Assembly (NCBI GenBank): GCA_030247885.1
Contig: JAPDRO010000005.1
Coordinates: 310,001 to 374,000 of the forward strand
Length of the DNA: 64,000 nucleotides
Reading direction: 5' to 3'
Source: Taxawa tesnikishii (nom. ined.)
Taxonomy: Eukaryota > Ascomycota > Dothideomycetes > Dothideales
Positions within the stretch are counted from its first letter, which is position 1; every line of letters begins with the position of its first letter. This document shows positions 1 through 12,311 of this stretch, piece after piece. The notes beneath the pieces are model-generated. The model was not told where the DNA came from and searched no databases. It saw only the letters and a list, made by a program, of their open reading frames with translations. A program made the position numbers and the translations under genes.

Positions 1-711
1 CTCCCTACCCTACAACATCTTTACTTCGACTACAAGACATTTGTGTCGCTGGGTCCCGGAGGCACACCGCCGACAATCATGGGCTATCTCAAAGTCAAGG
101 CCCTCAGCTTCTTCGCACTCCGAGATCCGTACGCTCCACCGCCGATTCCGTCTTACCAGAAAACTAAGGAAGGTCATCTCGTCTCCTTACCCAAACGGTC
201 CGGTCCGCGTCCCGAGGCAAAGGGTATCGCACCACATCGGCAGGTTGACCAAAGATCGTCAGAGGAAATCTTCGCTAAGCTCTCGGAAGCGATAGACGAA
301 ATGGCCGCCAGCACACCGTATCTTGAGACTGGAACATCGTGTTTCGAAAAGCATGGCACAGGTCTCTTCTCCACTTCTCCCAAGCGCAGAACCTGTGGAG
401 GCGAGATCTGCCACGCGCACCCTTCGGACGGCTCCATGCACTTGACGCTTCATCCGGCTGATGCAAAGGTCATGCTGGAGGCGGGCTGGGGCGAGAGGCA
501 TCCATTGGCACGCGGAGGTTGGCTGGAGCGCTTCGTCCCAGGTGGTTTCGTGATGGTCTACGCGCCACGAACGGAGGAGGAGGTCGAGACGGTGATGGAG
601 ATCGTCAAGGCTGCGATCTGGTGGGTTGGAGGGAAGGAGGTCGCGACTGCGGAGGAGATCCGCAGGGATAGTGGAGTCGAGATGGGCGGGAATCTGAAGA
701 AGGGCGATTAG
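1..711 (+). CDS. Luciferase-domain (DUF5519-like) protein, 5' end outside window
   Basis: The frame is open from the first base of the window to a TAG at 709-711, so the start codon and probably an N-terminal membrane part lie upstream. The C-terminal half holds the block HPSDGSMHLTLHPADAK, then GWGERHPLAR and FVMVYAPR, which I recognise from the fungal 'luciferase domain' family (small proteins related to the phosphoribosyl/luciferase-like fold; no proven light emission). No known substrate. The last 30 residues are charged. There is no intron in the visible part. Family assignment is from memory of the motif; function remains unknown. Confidence 0.75.
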   Translation, partial: LPTLQHLYFDYKTFVSLGPGGTPPTIMGYLKVKALSFFALRDPYAPPPIPSYQKTKEGHLVSLPKRSGPRPEAKGIAPHRQVDQRSSEEIFAKLSEAIDEMAASTPYLETGTSCFEKHGTGLFSTSPKRRTCGGEICHAHPSDGSMHLTLHPADAKVMLEAGWGERHPLARGGWLERFVPGGFVMVYAPRTEEEVETVMEIVKAAIWWVGGKEVATAEEIRRDSGVEMGGNLKKGD

Positions 712-1775
712 AGGTGCCCGCGTGTTCGTCGGCGTTGGCGCTGGCGCATCCTCCTTTAACGATGGCATGATACACATTAGCGGGTATTGAGTACTGGGTG
801 CTGGCAATGACATTTGCGGCGTTTTGCTCTGTTTGCTACGCGGCCCGTTGGCCACATAGGTACTGAATGCGACGGATTTGAAGCCGAAAGTACCAGCTGA
901 TGCGCCGGAATTATCAATCATGACGTTTTGACAATAGGATTCGTAGTCCTAAAGCAGTAAAATCTTGAACGGACAGGAGAACACAGAGCGATGTGGATTT
1001 CTTTTAAGATGCTGGCACTTCCTCCACTGCAAACATCAACTTGTCTCGGACGGACAGACATACCAGCATATGGACAAACCCATCTTCAGAGGATGTGCGA
1101 CGAACCGGCCGTTACGGACTTCAACAGCACCGATGAGCACGGTCGAACGGTCACCAAAGAACATACAGGAGTGCGTCCGTCGGGAAGGAAAAAACAGAAC
1201 AAGGACGCGTTGCACGCATCCGTATATGTACTCGTTGAGCAGGTACATTGCGCGAGCCCGTCGCTCCAATAGACGGAGACGATGGACCCAAACTTCAGAC
1301 TCTACAGAGATCGCCATGAGCTGCTCGAATGGCGTGCTTGCGGAGAGGTCGGGGATGACTCGCAGAGGCTTGGACCCCTCGGCGGCGTTCGTGTTACACG
1401 ATCGATTGGAGGTCGAAGAACACGAACTGCTCTTCCTCTATCTCAGGATGTCGTGGCTTCCTTGATCTCAACAGAAAATGCTTGTCGGGCCTGCAACAAG
1501 CTGAGGGGCGTTGACCGCTTTCTGATGAAAACCGGCATGTGGCACGATAGCACACGGTGGGCGGACGCGGAGCGAGCACTGGAACAAGCAAAGTCGAGCC
1601 AAGCCAAGCTCGCCAAAGCTCTGACGCCACAAACTAAGAAACGCCACACGATTCTTTGCAGAGGCTTCGCATCCACGACGAAGGCCAAGCAAAACGTGCG
1701 TATTCCTCTGACGGAAGGGTTTTCGTTATTGCGGAGTCACCTATACCTAATCGCGCACGGGGAGAAGGAGGGGAG

Positions 1776-1776
<1 letters not shown>

Positions 1777-1810
<34 letters not shown>
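1777..1810. repeat. (GGGACA)n hexanucleotide microsatellite
   Basis: About five perfect copies of GGGACA flanked by GGGAGA variants. It lies in the intergenic region upstream of the permease. Confidence 0.9.
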
Positions 1811-1937
1811 GAGAGATGTATCGTGTATGCAATGACATTGCATGCATATCGAGCAATTGCGGATTATGTCGAGTAATCTGGTTGGCGGTTTCGTTTGATT
1901 TTGGTCGAGTTTGCAGTCGGGTTGAGCGAGCAGAGAC

Positions 1938-1963
1938 CAGCGACCGGCGACCGGCGACCGGCG
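1938..1963. repeat. Short (GCGACCG)n tandem repeat
   Basis: Three and a half copies of a 7-bp unit (GCGACCG), interrupted at both ends; a minor simple repeat in noncoding DNA. Confidence 0.75.
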
Positions 1964-2475
1964 AGCAGGCAGATCCTGATCCATGGCATAGGTTACGCCC
2001 TACCAGGCGCGAGCGACCACTTAGGGAAGCGCAACCGCGATGAGGTTGGTGCCAACCGTCCAAACCTTTCCCAATGCCGTTGCTAGCACGCTTCCGTCGT
2101 CCGTGCCATACGTCAGCAATCTGCTAATCTTCGCCCAGCCTAACCCAGACCCTGTACGAGCGTGGTACCTTCAACAGAAACTGACTAAGGCCGTCTGCCG
2201 CCGCTCTGTGCCTTTGACGACATTGCACTGACAGCTGAACGTTAGACTGCTTTTTGCTGCACACCACCCTTGCACCTTTATAACCCGACATCCTGCCCGA
2301 AACCTCTATCCGCGTCTTTCTATCATACAAACAGCCCGCACCGAGCGACAATTCCTCGTTGCGCGCCCATTGTTCGACACTCGCAACACGAGCCTTAGTG
2401 GTTAATGCTGCCTGCATTCAACTCTCGCAAACCTTTCTATTACGTCCCGCTCCTTCAGAGCATCCGATCGATAAA

Positions 2476-4388
2476 ATGGCGTTAGGCTTCGGCAATAAGA
2501 ACGTCGTCTCCGACTCTCCTCCTCTGGCCAACGTGCCCGCGACCGAGAAGCCCATGGTGGGTGATGAAGGCTACGGCGGCGCATCGCCTGGCTACGATCC
2601 CGAAGCGAATGCAACCGGAGGCAGAAGGATGAGCAGAATCGACCGTCCGCTCACAAAGCCCATCTCCAACACCGGCGGTCTGCCGGCCGAATCCGACTCT
2701 GAGCTCAGTGTGTCGGTTGGAAAACAGATGGAAATGGAGGCTGGGAATGCCATTAAATACAGGACATGCAGTTGGCCGAAGGTGTGACCCCATGACTTTT
2801 TCCTTGTTTGGACAGCATTCACCCACCCATATGCGCCTTGATTGCCCATATGCGCCCCTCCCCTACCCAAATGCGCCAAAGCTCCGCCAGGGAATTGTTC
2901 TTTTCAAAAGAATCAAAAGACGAAGAAACCAAGTTCGGATCTAATGAGCATATCTAGACTGCAGCTCTGCTTTTCTCCGAATACATCTGCTTGGCTATCA
3001 TGTCGTTTCCCTACTCTTACTCCGTCCTCGGTCTTGTTGGAGGCCTCATTTTGACGGTTGTTGTTGCGGGACTCGTCCTGTACACTTCCCTGATCGTGTG
3101 GTATGTGTCTCAGACCATCGGGTTCCGGTCTCAGCTTGCTGACATTGCCTTAGGGAGTTCTGTCTTAGGCACCCGGAGGTCAAAGATGTCTGTGATATCG
3201 GCCAGATGCTCTTCTGGGGTCAGAAGTGGGCTTGGTACTTCACAGCGATCATGTTCCTGCTGAACAACACCTTCATCCAGGTTAGTAAACCACGCGGTTA
3301 TGTTTCGGGAGCCGCCTTTGCTGACGACACTCAGGGTTTCCACTGTCTTGTTGGCGCCAAGTACCTAAACACTATCAGTAACCACGGCCTCTGCACCATC
3401 GGCTTCAGCGCCATCATGGCGGTGATCTCATTCTTCTGTTCCCTGCCTCGCACCTTCTCCACGCTTGCCAAGCTGGGCACGGCATCGGCCTTCTTTACTT
3501 TCATTTCGGTTCTGCTCGCAACAATTTTCGCCGGAATCGAAGATCACCCAGACGGTTACCCCAGCTTAGGCGAGCCCACCGTGTACGCTCTTGTTGCTCC
3601 TGGCACGAACTTCGTCGCTGGCATGAACGCATTCATGAACATCAGCTACACCTTTATTGGCCAGATCACCATCCCTTCGTTCATTGCCGAGATGAAGAAC
3701 CCCAAGGACTTCCCTAAAGCGCTATGGGCCGTCACCATTGCCGAAGTCCTTGTCTTCTCCCTCTGCGGCTCCATCATCTACGCTTACACCGGTACAAACT
3801 ACAATACTGCTCCCGCTTTCGGCTCCCTTGGCAATGAGACGTATAAGAAGGTCAGCTTCTCCTTCATGATCCCGACACTCATTTTCTTGGGTGTGCTGTA
3901 CGCCTCCGTCTCTGCGCGCTTCGTCTTCTTCCGCATCTTCGCCGGCACCCGCCACCTGGGAAGCCACACCGTTGTCGGTTGGCTTACTTGGGCTGCCATC
4001 CTTGCCTGCACCTGGGTCGTAGCCTTCATCATCGCTGAGGTCATTCCCTTCTTCAGCGACCTGCTCAGTCTGATGTCCTCGCTCTTCGACAGCTTCTTCG
4101 GCTTCATCTTCTGGGGCGTCGCCTACCTGCGTATGCGCGAGGCCGACTACGGTCCGGGCTTCTGGAAGAACAGAGGCATTAGGGGATTCATCGGAGCCAT
4201 CGTCAACGTCATCTTGATCTGCATTGGATTGCTATTCCTCAGTGCTGGCACTTATGTGAGTTATCCCGTCCGTCCTTTGTGACTCAAGACGATGCTGATT
4301 GTATTAGGCCTCCGTCGAGAGTATCATTCAAGGTTACGAGTCCGCGAGCTTCGGCGGTCCTTTCTCCTGTGCCAGTAACGGCGTGTAG
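2476..4388 (+). CDS. Neutral amino-acid permease, Mtr-like (Aa_trans family)
   Basis: Five exons: 2476-2781, 2958-3100, 3154-3280, 3335-4255, 4308-4388. All introns are GT-AG, and the first has CTAATGAG just before its acceptor. The protein has a soluble N-terminus of about 90 residues, then TYRTCSW-type entry into the transporter core, with about 10-11 hydrophobic spans. Landmarks are LAIMSFPYSYSVLGL, EFCLRHPEVKDVCDIGQM, ISYTFIGQITIPSFIAEM and a C-terminal GYESASFGGPFSC. This matches the Neurospora MTR / 'N amino acid transport system' type within the amino acid/auxin permease family, which imports neutral aliphatic and aromatic amino acids across the plasma membrane by proton symport. The start is the first in-frame ATG after a pyrimidine-rich leader. 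Substrate range is inferred from the family. Confidence 0.9.
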
Positions 4389-5412
4389 GCCGCTGTTACT
4401 CGAGAGAGATGTATCACAAGGACGTTCGTTCTTTGGCTAAATTGCATGGCCTTCGTATGACTTTAGCGGGGAGGATATGAGATTGCGCGTTTGGTTATTA
4501 AAATTGTTTTTAACGTATGAAAGTTGTTGTGTCAGACCAGGTGTTGAGCATGTTGCTCGGAGCCACAGAATGACCGCTGCTGTACGTCGCGCATGGGCAA
4601 AAGAAGCACAACGCAGCAGCTCGGTATCTCGAGCCAAGCGCTCTTCGCTTCTGCAAGCGTGGCTCTGCTGGATGTGTGTTGCCTCTTCCATGCTGTCCCA
4701 AATACTAGATCTTTGTAGTCCCGGTTATGAAGCGTCCATAACCCAAGCTGTGTCGAACATTGCGAATGCGCTTCCACCAACGGCATCAGCCAGACTGGCA
4801 GGTGGTTGAAAGAGATATCTTGTCTACCTTCCCTTACTATCTAACATTACATGCTGGCTCCTTACCGCCTCTCAATTCAACCACATTCGCTGTGCATGTC
4901 GATCGCCCAGGTAGCCGATACCAAACCATCAGCAGGTGACTTGCAGAAGAAACTCACCGGTCACTTTCTCATACTGCGGTCCGCATACTCGACGATGTCC
5001 CTCTGGTCGTTGATAACCTAGGTTCCAACCATGTGCGTTGCCGGAGCGGGGTACGAAAAGTACAGCGCTTTTCTACTCCATCTTTCCTTCCGGCAACCGA
5101 TAACGACGGGAAATCGGTTCTGCATCAAGAGGGGCAGGTAAAATCTTCGAACTACTACATATCTTAACCCGTCACCGAAATCTACGGCTTACTCTGACGA
5201 GCAGTCTGCTCATATGTCAGCGCTCTTCTTGCAAATATTGTAAGCTCCGGGGCTAGAAAACCGAGCCGGACTCCATTTTCTCAGAAGCATAAAAAGGTCT
5301 ATACCATTTCTCCAGTGAATCCACCATCTCAACCGTTTGAATCTTAACATTCCCTCCCTCTCCACTACCGACCCTCAATCCTCCAACCCTCCAGCGGGCA
5401 GTCACAGCCAGA
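4389..5412. other. Intergenic region
   Basis: 3' flank of the permease and promoter of the SnoaL-like gene. The open frames at 4437-4809 run in several overlapping frames on both strands with no family likeness. The last 100 bases before 5413 are rich in CT/CCTCC, a usual fungal leader composition. Confidence 0.6.
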
Positions 5413-6009
5413 ATGCCACGCTATCCCTCCCGTGCCGAACTCGAGGAGCTCGTCTCCAACCTCGACAAAGGCAAAGGCAACCAGGCTGCTTTCCTCTCCC
5501 GCGTCTCTCCTAACGTAGACTGGGAGGTCATGGGTTCGTTCCCCTCCTTCCTCCCCGAACCCCTTTACCCCCCCCGTCAACCCTCCAGCATGCCCTAGAG
5601 ATCTAACGGGAGGGGGGACAAACTAGGAACTCACCCTTGCAGCGGGCGCTTCCACACCCTCAAAGACTGGAAAGAAGGAGCCTTGGACCCGATCAACAGC
5701 GCCCTCAAAGAACCGCTGCAGCTGCGTGTGAGAAACGTGATCGGCGGGGATCGGGAGTGGGCGGTCGTGGAACTTACTGCGGATTCGACTTGCAAGAATG
5801 GTGAGTGACCGGCACGACGGAGAGCGAGGAGTGGACGAGGGCGGTAAGGGTAAGAGGTAGGGGCCGGTGGGCTGATGTGTGACATAGGCATGCAATACCC
5901 GCAGCGGTATGCCTGGGTGATGCGATTTGACGAAAATGGTATTATTGTGCAAGTACGGGCGTATCTGGACACGCAGTTGGTGCAGAAGGCCATGGATGGG
6001 AACACCTGA
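5413..6009 (+). CDS. SnoaL/NTF2-like fold protein
   Basis: Three exons: 5413-5533, 5627-5800, 5888-6009, joining in frame to 138 residues. Exon 1 gives MPRYPSRAELEELVSNLDKG and NVDWEVMG. Exon 2 starts THPCSGRFHTLKDW and exon 3 gives MQYPQRYAWVMRFDENG. The order helix, VDWxVxG(T)HPxxG, 'RVRNVIGGDREWAVVEL', 'YAWVMRFDE.GIIVQVRAYLD' is the cone-shaped NTF2-like fold of SnoaL-type proteins, used in bacteria and fungi for ketosteroid-isomerase-like or polyketide-cyclase chemistry, but many members have no known reaction. No secondary-metabolism backbone gene lies nearby, so I do not infer a pathway. The next gene (RIC1) is convergent, with 163 bp between the stops. Confidence 0.85.
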
Positions 6010-6172
6010 CTTTTGTCACTGCGTCGTCTGTGGTGCTCGGCAATGGCAATAAACAACGATGGATTGTATTCGAACAGCTCAGACAAAACAGTGTGGTGCA
6101 TCTAGTGCACCCATCGAACACCGGCTGAAGGCCAGCGTGTTACTTCTCTCCTCTACGTCGTTTGGCGTGAGG

Positions 6173-9100
6173 TCAGTTATCACTCAACTGGAGTTTTGTA
6201 ATCCTCCTCAAAAGAGGAACTCCCCTGCCAAGGTTGAAATAATCCACGGCGTTGTCACCTCTGTATCCATTCATCCTCTGACTCCTACCACTCCCGCCAG
6301 GACTGTCAGTGTAACTCGGACTTTGTGGATTACTTCGGTTTCCATTCGTCCCGCCAGTAGGTGTGGTACCGCTGCGTCGCGAACTGGGAGGTGCAGAGAG
6401 CCTGCCAGGGGTAAGCGCACCATTACTCGCGCCCTCCATCTCTCCCAACCCCGCCTCGCTCAGTGCCATCCGCAACATGCTCCCCGTTTCATCAATACCG
6501 ACCAAGAAGCGTGCCAGCTCCTTGCACAGATCCCAATCTCCCTCCTCTCTCGCCATACGCAGCAGTCGAGCAATCTGCTGTGCATTGAACTGTTCTTCCT
6601 GGAACGTGTGCAGGACGAGCAAGTATCCGCCTGCTGTCTTGAGTAGACCTCGGTGGAGAGACTCCTCGAAAAGCTCCCGGACGGGTGGGAGGTATTTAAA
6701 TAGGGTGCGCCAGCTGCGTAGTTCCGTTTTGCGGGCGCAGCCGACGACGATGTCGAGGTAGGAGGGAAAGACGATAGGAATGACAGTACGCTTGGCAATA
6801 GAGCGGTCTCTAGGGACTCGGGCGGCGCGTCGACTTCTTCGTCGAGCACGCTGTGGAGGAGGATTTCCAGAGCATGTGGAAAGTACGGCAGCGTTTGGTA
6901 TGACTGAGACAGATGCAGCGCTGCTGGCGAGTCGTATTGCGCTAGGTGATGGCGCAGGAGCGGAGGGATGAATAGGTGTGTCCTCGACCCGAAGCGATAG
7001 AAAGCGAAATCGACATCGCGCCGCTGCACCAGATCGGACTCGACGCCGACCAGTATGCCTTTATCAATGGCTGGACACAGCGGGTAAAAGTCTGTGGGCA
7101 CACCCACTGCAGGTGGCAGTTCCCGCCCGAGCTCGGTTGGAGCAGAGGACAGCACGTCCATGACATCAGGCCAAACACGCATGCAGCTGCCGTCGAAATA
7201 CCAAAGAGAGTCACGTAAACTGTGCCCTATGTGGTCGTCGAGCGATAGCCCGTTGGCCTGCTGTTGTAAGCCGGAGCTAGACTTGTCTGAGGATATGGCC
7301 TGTTCCCTGTTCAGGGTGTAGTACTCGACGTTGTTCGCAATGACGCGCATGTCGTATTTCAACTCGCCGTGCTCGTTAGCCGAAGGCTGCAGAAGGACGA
7401 GCTTGCCGTCTACAAGAAACAGCACCGCGGCTGTGGCTACGTCTTGTGACGGGTCTCCATGTTCTGCTTTCGTCAGACACCTGTAACAGGCCCTTTCGTG
7501 ACGGTTGACCTACCTCGCTGCTCATCTGGTAATACCCAGGTGATAGCTCGAACGCGTGGTGGCGCCCTGATTATTCCATGGAAGGCTATCTGGCCGACCT
7601 GAGCCAGCTTGACCGATGACGCTGTGGGAGTGAAGATGTAGTGGAACAGAATGTTCTCGTACGTATACACCAACAATGAGTCTTCTCCAACCGTTGCCAG
7701 ATGGACAACTGGAGACTGAAGGTCCTCCGTGTGAAGCATGCTTGTGAAGTCCAGAGATTTCTCTCGTGAGTACAGTCGGATCTTTGCCCGTCAGCTCCAA
7801 TCGTTTTCAAAAGATGCCTTCAAATGTACCTGGTACGCGTTGTCAGACTCAACCGCGGCTACGAGAATGTGCTGGTACCAGCATAGACCCCTCTAACGGT
7901 AAATTCATTCTCAGCGCGGTAGTCGTCAAAGGTCTTCCACCTTCCACTCCCGACACTGTAATGAGCGAGGCCGCGTCGACCAGCAACCGCGACATAACGA
8001 CCGTCAGCCGATATGACCGTCGATCGCACGGGCCACTGGTTTGCTAGATAAGAAAGAGGTAGCTGAACCGTCTGCCACAACGAATGCTCTCCAGGAACAG
8101 CAGTAACGTCTGGCAAGTCAAAGCCACGGTAAAGCATGACACTAGTGCTTGCTTGAATCAAAGAGCGGCCGATATTGGCGAACGCATAGCATCCCGTGGC
8201 ACTACTTCGCGCCATTTCCAACAGGCAGATTTGGTCTGTATGCGGACTGAGAAGCACGATCTCGCAGCCTGCGCCGACCCAGAAACCATCCTTTGCGCCA
8301 TGTAGCCACATCTCGTTGTTCACCTTTGATAGCGTATGATCGGCTGTGAAGGAGGACGCTCCTGGTTTGCCGTATACACTCCAAGTAGCCCAGCCTTTCT
8401 CAAACCCGACAAACAGACAGTAGCCATCGGGTGAATAGCTGAGAAATTCGAGCTTTCCGGAAGAGAGCAAGGAGACCGGCAACCTCAGCGTGTGCGAGAG
8501 GGGTATGTTTCCCAAGTAGTCTTTGGCAGTATAAACCTGAACGCTGGCGTCTGCGCATCCTACCGCAATTAGAGAGAAACGAGCGTTGATAGCAGTGACT
8601 GCAGCCTGGAGATCCTCGTTCGCAGCACGGTGAAAGCAATACCCTCTGAACAGTGTCTTTGGATTGGCGGGATCTGCCTTGGCTCCGGACAGGCGCTGAA
8701 CTGCGTAAACATCACCATCGCCAGTAATCCACGCATGGAAATTCATCGGTCTGTCAAATATCATGTTGACAATAGTAGCTTTCTCCGTGAGCCATGGCAT
8801 CCTCTTAAGCAGCTCCGTGCTGTGTGAAGAGCCACTCCTATCTGGTGACCATCGTATACACTGCACCGCAGCCGGTTTCTGCGTTGCCACGATAAGCTCC
8901 TCGTCCACAACCAATGCTTTCGAGATGCCGGCATCAATCCTGATCACCATCCGAAACCGTATATTGACCTCTGGTATGCCGTCTCCTTCTCCCGGTCCCT
9001 GATCGGACTGGGCCACACTGAACTTCCTGATCCCGTCTGCACTCGGGCGACGCGCATGGCTTCCTCCATGGTGTTGCAGCTGTGTCTGGTACACACGGGC

Positions 9101-9607
9101 ATTCGGGGCGGTCGCTAAGGAGTAGGTGATGAGGTAGCCGAGCTGGGTCTGAACTACTATGATGAGCGCATCCGGGCGGAGTAGGAGGCAGACATTGGGA
9201 CCGTAGGTGTTGAGTGAGTGCTCTGATCTCGCGATGGTCGCAAGTAGAACTGTAGGCTTGGTTTGCCAGATGCTGAGCGAGGATCGTGTGATGGTAGCGA
9301 AGAGGTGGCCGCTACGGGCTACCTTCATGCCAACTATAGTGTGATTGTCCTGCACACTCTGCCGCCTCTCCTCAGGCTCCTCCACTTCTGCTACCTCTTT
9401 CCTTGTGGCCTCCGAGTTCTGGAGTAGTGTTTCCTCCCCATGATCTCCATTGTCCTCTGAGCGCAACAAGTCTGATGACCCCAAGCTCGGCTTACTCGCA
9501 TCTCTTGGTTCCAGATCTTGCAGACCATCATCTGTGGTAGTTGTTTTCTTGTGCGCCGTCTGCTTGGAAGCAGCATAAATCTTGGGCGCCGCTATGGGCC
9601 AGTACAT
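6173..9607 (-). CDS. RIC1: RIC1, guanine-nucleotide exchange factor subunit for Ypt6/Rab6
   Basis: The protein begins MYWPIAAPKIYAA, the hallmark N-terminus of Ric1, followed by about 550 residues of WD-like repeats. An intron separates the next exon (LYSREKSLDFTSM... near 7520-7790), and a later exon holds DPSQDVATAAVLFLVDGKLVLLQPS. The RIC1 C-terminal domain follows, with YLDIVVGCARKTELRSW and VLHTFQEEQFNAQQ. Ric1 with Rgp1 activates the Golgi Rab Ypt6 for endosome-to-Golgi transport. Two single-base frame changes interrupt otherwise continuous homology: in the CCCC run at 7888-7891 (VRGG|LCWYQHILVAAVESDN) and at the GGG run 6764-6766 (SFLSSFP|SYLDIVVG). Each is explained by one missing base in the run. 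The tail after about residue 1030 is Ser/Gly-rich. The gene is divergent from nothing close upstream. Confidence 0.92.
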
Positions 9608-10739
9608 GGCCAGGTCACGGTGTTGTTTGGCTGCATCTGCGCAGGATCATGGCAGCGCGGGACAGGAGCCGAAACGGGCGACAGAGGATAGGAGCGAAAC
9701 ACCTTTACGCCCAGCTCAGCAGGTGACCGATTGCGCGAAGGGAGGATAGTAGAGTTGAGCGATTGTATACGGAACATGGAGTGCTGACGGAATGGCTTGG
9801 GGATTGGACTCCGTGCATGTCTTGGCACGTCGATTGATGTCTTCTGTCCCAATTCACAGCGCTTCACTTCGTAGTATTCCTTGGTCGTCTTGACTCGTAG
9901 CCATTATCCGAGCCGTCAGACTTGGCTATCGGAACGCACTCAACCTTCGAACAAATGAGTCGATACGTATTGCATCGATCAGCAAAATGCCGCGGAGAAG
10001 GTCGCCATGATCACGTATGTGGCCGTTGTCGATAAGGTGCTGTCCTCGCGATATGTGCGGTCTCTTGAGGAGCTGCATCTGGCATGCCGGGTGTGAGTCT
10101 ACCTTGGCGTGCCCAATTCCCAAGCATATCAGATTGCGACAGCGGGCGAATTCTGGACAGTAGAGGCAGGCGCACCGACACCACGGCCGTCTGCCCGTAC
10201 CATGTGAAACCTTACGACGGTTGTTTTGGGATAGCGGAACATTCTGGGTTCTTTTCCTTCGCCAGGGGCGGGCGACCAGCATTTACGGTCGCCTCGGATT
10301 TTTCATGACCGGGAGGTATCTATCAACAAGGACTCTGAGGTCTTCAGTGTACATTAAGGGGTGAAGAAGCTGCTGAGGCGCAACCACAACTGTCTGGATT
10401 TCTTGTGCATCGAGCATTGGAGTGTCTGGGCATCGAAGGATCCTCTAACAAGCAAAGATCGTCTTGGCAGTGTGGTCGCCACAATCACATTATTGCCCAA
10501 TCTCAGAACTGGCATGTACGAACGACCCGGGAGTTTTGCTTCCTTATACGACGATTACCTGAAGGCAAAACCAAGAACCGTTCAGGTTGATGTAGGCCGG
10601 ACAAGTCAAGCACGCAGATCAGACACATCCGAGTCGCACAACATAACGCAAAACGAGAGACAGGTGTTCAATATTTGGAGTGAAGGATTTCAAGGTACGC
10701 AAAGCTCCAGTGGTTTTGATCGCACTGTATGCAGCGAAT

Positions 10740-11065
10740 TTGTATCCATCTGAGAGTGCGCCATTTGAGGCTCAATCCTCGTCTGTAGCTCGTCTATTTC
10801 CCGATTGCGTGAATCGAGACGCTCTCGCGCTCTGGTAGGCGAAGATCAGCATTCTTCTCCGTTGAAGTGTCAGGATGGGGCTGGCCCTAGGTTTCCTTTT
10901 CCAACTACTGCTTGTGAGCTTATCAGACCTTATTCTATTCCTCATGTCGCTTCTTGGTCTCAATACGTTCCTTGTGAGCTCGTGAGCGCTCTCTCTCGAC
11001 GGGCTCTTCAAAGTTTTCGTGCATTTCTTTGAGGTTGAGGGATTGTTCCACCATCATCGGAGCTC
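10740..11065 (-). other. Possible remnant or exons of a coiled-coil protein
   Basis: On the minus strand about 11064-10960 reads VEQSLNLKEMHENFEEPV then ERSRAHKERIETKKRHEE, strongly charged and heptad-like. After a frame change, about 10830-10750 reads LDSRNREIDELQTRIEPQM, again coiled-coil-like. There is no start codon and no clear splice pair joining the two, so this may be exons of an unrecognised gene, a decayed copy, or chance. Low confidence. Confidence 0.25.
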
Positions 11066-11987
11066 AGTGCGGGATGCGTGCAGCTTGTTCAAACAACCGA
11101 TGGAGGTTGCAGAATCTTATCCTTGACACGGATTTGTAAGGTGATGAGGGTGGCGACCTCGACGTGCAGGTGAGAAACGAAGTAAACAAAGATCTCGTGC
11201 GAGTAAATAGCCCACGGTCTCGGCGTACCTTCCTGGACAGACAGGAATTGCGTCAGACGTACGCGCACAGGCATTCATTCCATGGGGAATATCGTTGGCG
11301 GTCTTCAGGTGGGTATACATAGAGTATCGGGTGCTGTGTGTCTGCACCGGGCGCGGGTCGTCTCGGTAGAAGCATGACAGTAGCTATTCAGCGGGTTTAT
11401 AAACTCGGTAAGACGGAGAGCCTTTGCAAACGTAGGACGCATGCGTACATATCCGTAGTCGTGGATCACCACCCGCGGATGTGTTGGCAGGGAGAGCAGT
11501 GGTGAGTGCGTCGACGACTACTGTGGCAAGAGTGAAGCCGGTCCAGGCAGAGAGCGTGACGCTGAAGCGAACGCTTTGGGTGTCATGTCGGTCTTGCGCT
11601 TTGTTTGATGGCGAAGGCGTACGACAGATGATAATCGAGAGGATTCTCTCGGTTGCACGCCGAGATGCCGCTCCGTTTAATAGCTCAGGATCATGACTGA
11701 CGGATAACGAAGGCTTGCCGGTGTGGTTGTGGTATGAGGAATGAGGTTATCTTGCAACAACTGAGGACCAGAACTGAAGGCTTCCGCTCGGGCTCGGCTC
11801 ACTCGTCCCCCTTGACTCGACTCGCCGTCTCTTGGTGGAAGAAGGCATGGTTTCATACAGCAGGGCTGTCTTTTCAAACCGATCGATGGTACACCTCTCA
11901 ACAATTTGCAACGAGTCAAGTGATGCCACGATGAAAGAAACAAAGAAAGGCTTGGTATGTGTTTATAGCCGGACGACACGGAAGGGA

Positions 11988-12182
11988 TCAGCCAAAGAGC
12001 GGACACGTTAGCTTTGGATTCGCGCAGTTGTTGGGTATGATTCCCATAAAGACAACCCCCATATCGGCGAGGTAGCCTTTGGCGTCAACACGGATGTAGA
12101 TAGTCAGCTTGTTCGAGAAGTAGAAGAAGGAGCCGCAACCGTCAGTCCGGAGATGCCTCGGTTGTGGAACTCCCGGCGAAGT
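11988..12182 (-). other. Open, Cys-containing segment, possible 3' exon
   Basis: The minus-strand frame is open for 65 codons and ends in TGA at 11988-11990. It includes TDGCGSFFYFSNKLTIYIRV then DAKGYLADMGVVFMGIIPNN and ends LTCPLFG. The composition (three Cys, beta-strand-like hydrophobic alternation) is protein-like, but there is no ATG at the front and no convincing acceptor. It abuts the promoter of the hotdog gene on the other strand. I do not recognise the family. Confidence 0.25.
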
Positions 12183-12311
12183 TCAACGTTCACTTCTCAT
12201 ACCACCGGGCCGCCAAAACACCCCAATTATGTTTTGCCAATGACCGAACGTCTTTGCGCCCTTCGGACGGCCTAGGGAGTTTCAATTCTACGGCCGCAAC
12301 TACCGATACAC

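Larger units (their letters stand above)
712..2475. other. Intergenic region, no supported gene
   Basis: About 1.75 kb between the luciferase-domain gene and the permease. Several overlapping open frames exist on both strands (the longest about 250 codons, 1282-2043), but none resembles a known family, frames overlap each other, and the longest reads through a simple repeat as Gly-Thr repeats. The last 200 bases before 2476 are pyrimidine-rich with CTCGCAAACC-like stretches, as expected for a fungal promoter and 5' leader. Confidence 0.6.
9608..12311. other. Long region with only weak coding traces
   Basis: About 2.7 kb between RIC1 and the hotdog gene. No frame matches a family I know. Open stretches on the minus strand at 9926-10282 (ending ...LLIDAIRIDSFVRRL), 11089-11274 and the two segments listed separately below have protein-like composition but no start, splice sites or continuity that I can defend. 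The region may hold one poorly conserved multi-exon minus-strand gene or its remains. Confidence 0.45.

Noticed and set aside
1282-2043. Open frame of about 250 codons on the plus strand
   Set aside because: It reads through the (GGGACA)n repeat as Gly-Thr repeats, overlaps other open frames, and has no likeness to a family.
6059-6646. Plus-strand open frame of 195 codons
   Set aside because: It lies opposite the RIC1 C-terminus, whose homology is clear; treated as a shadow.
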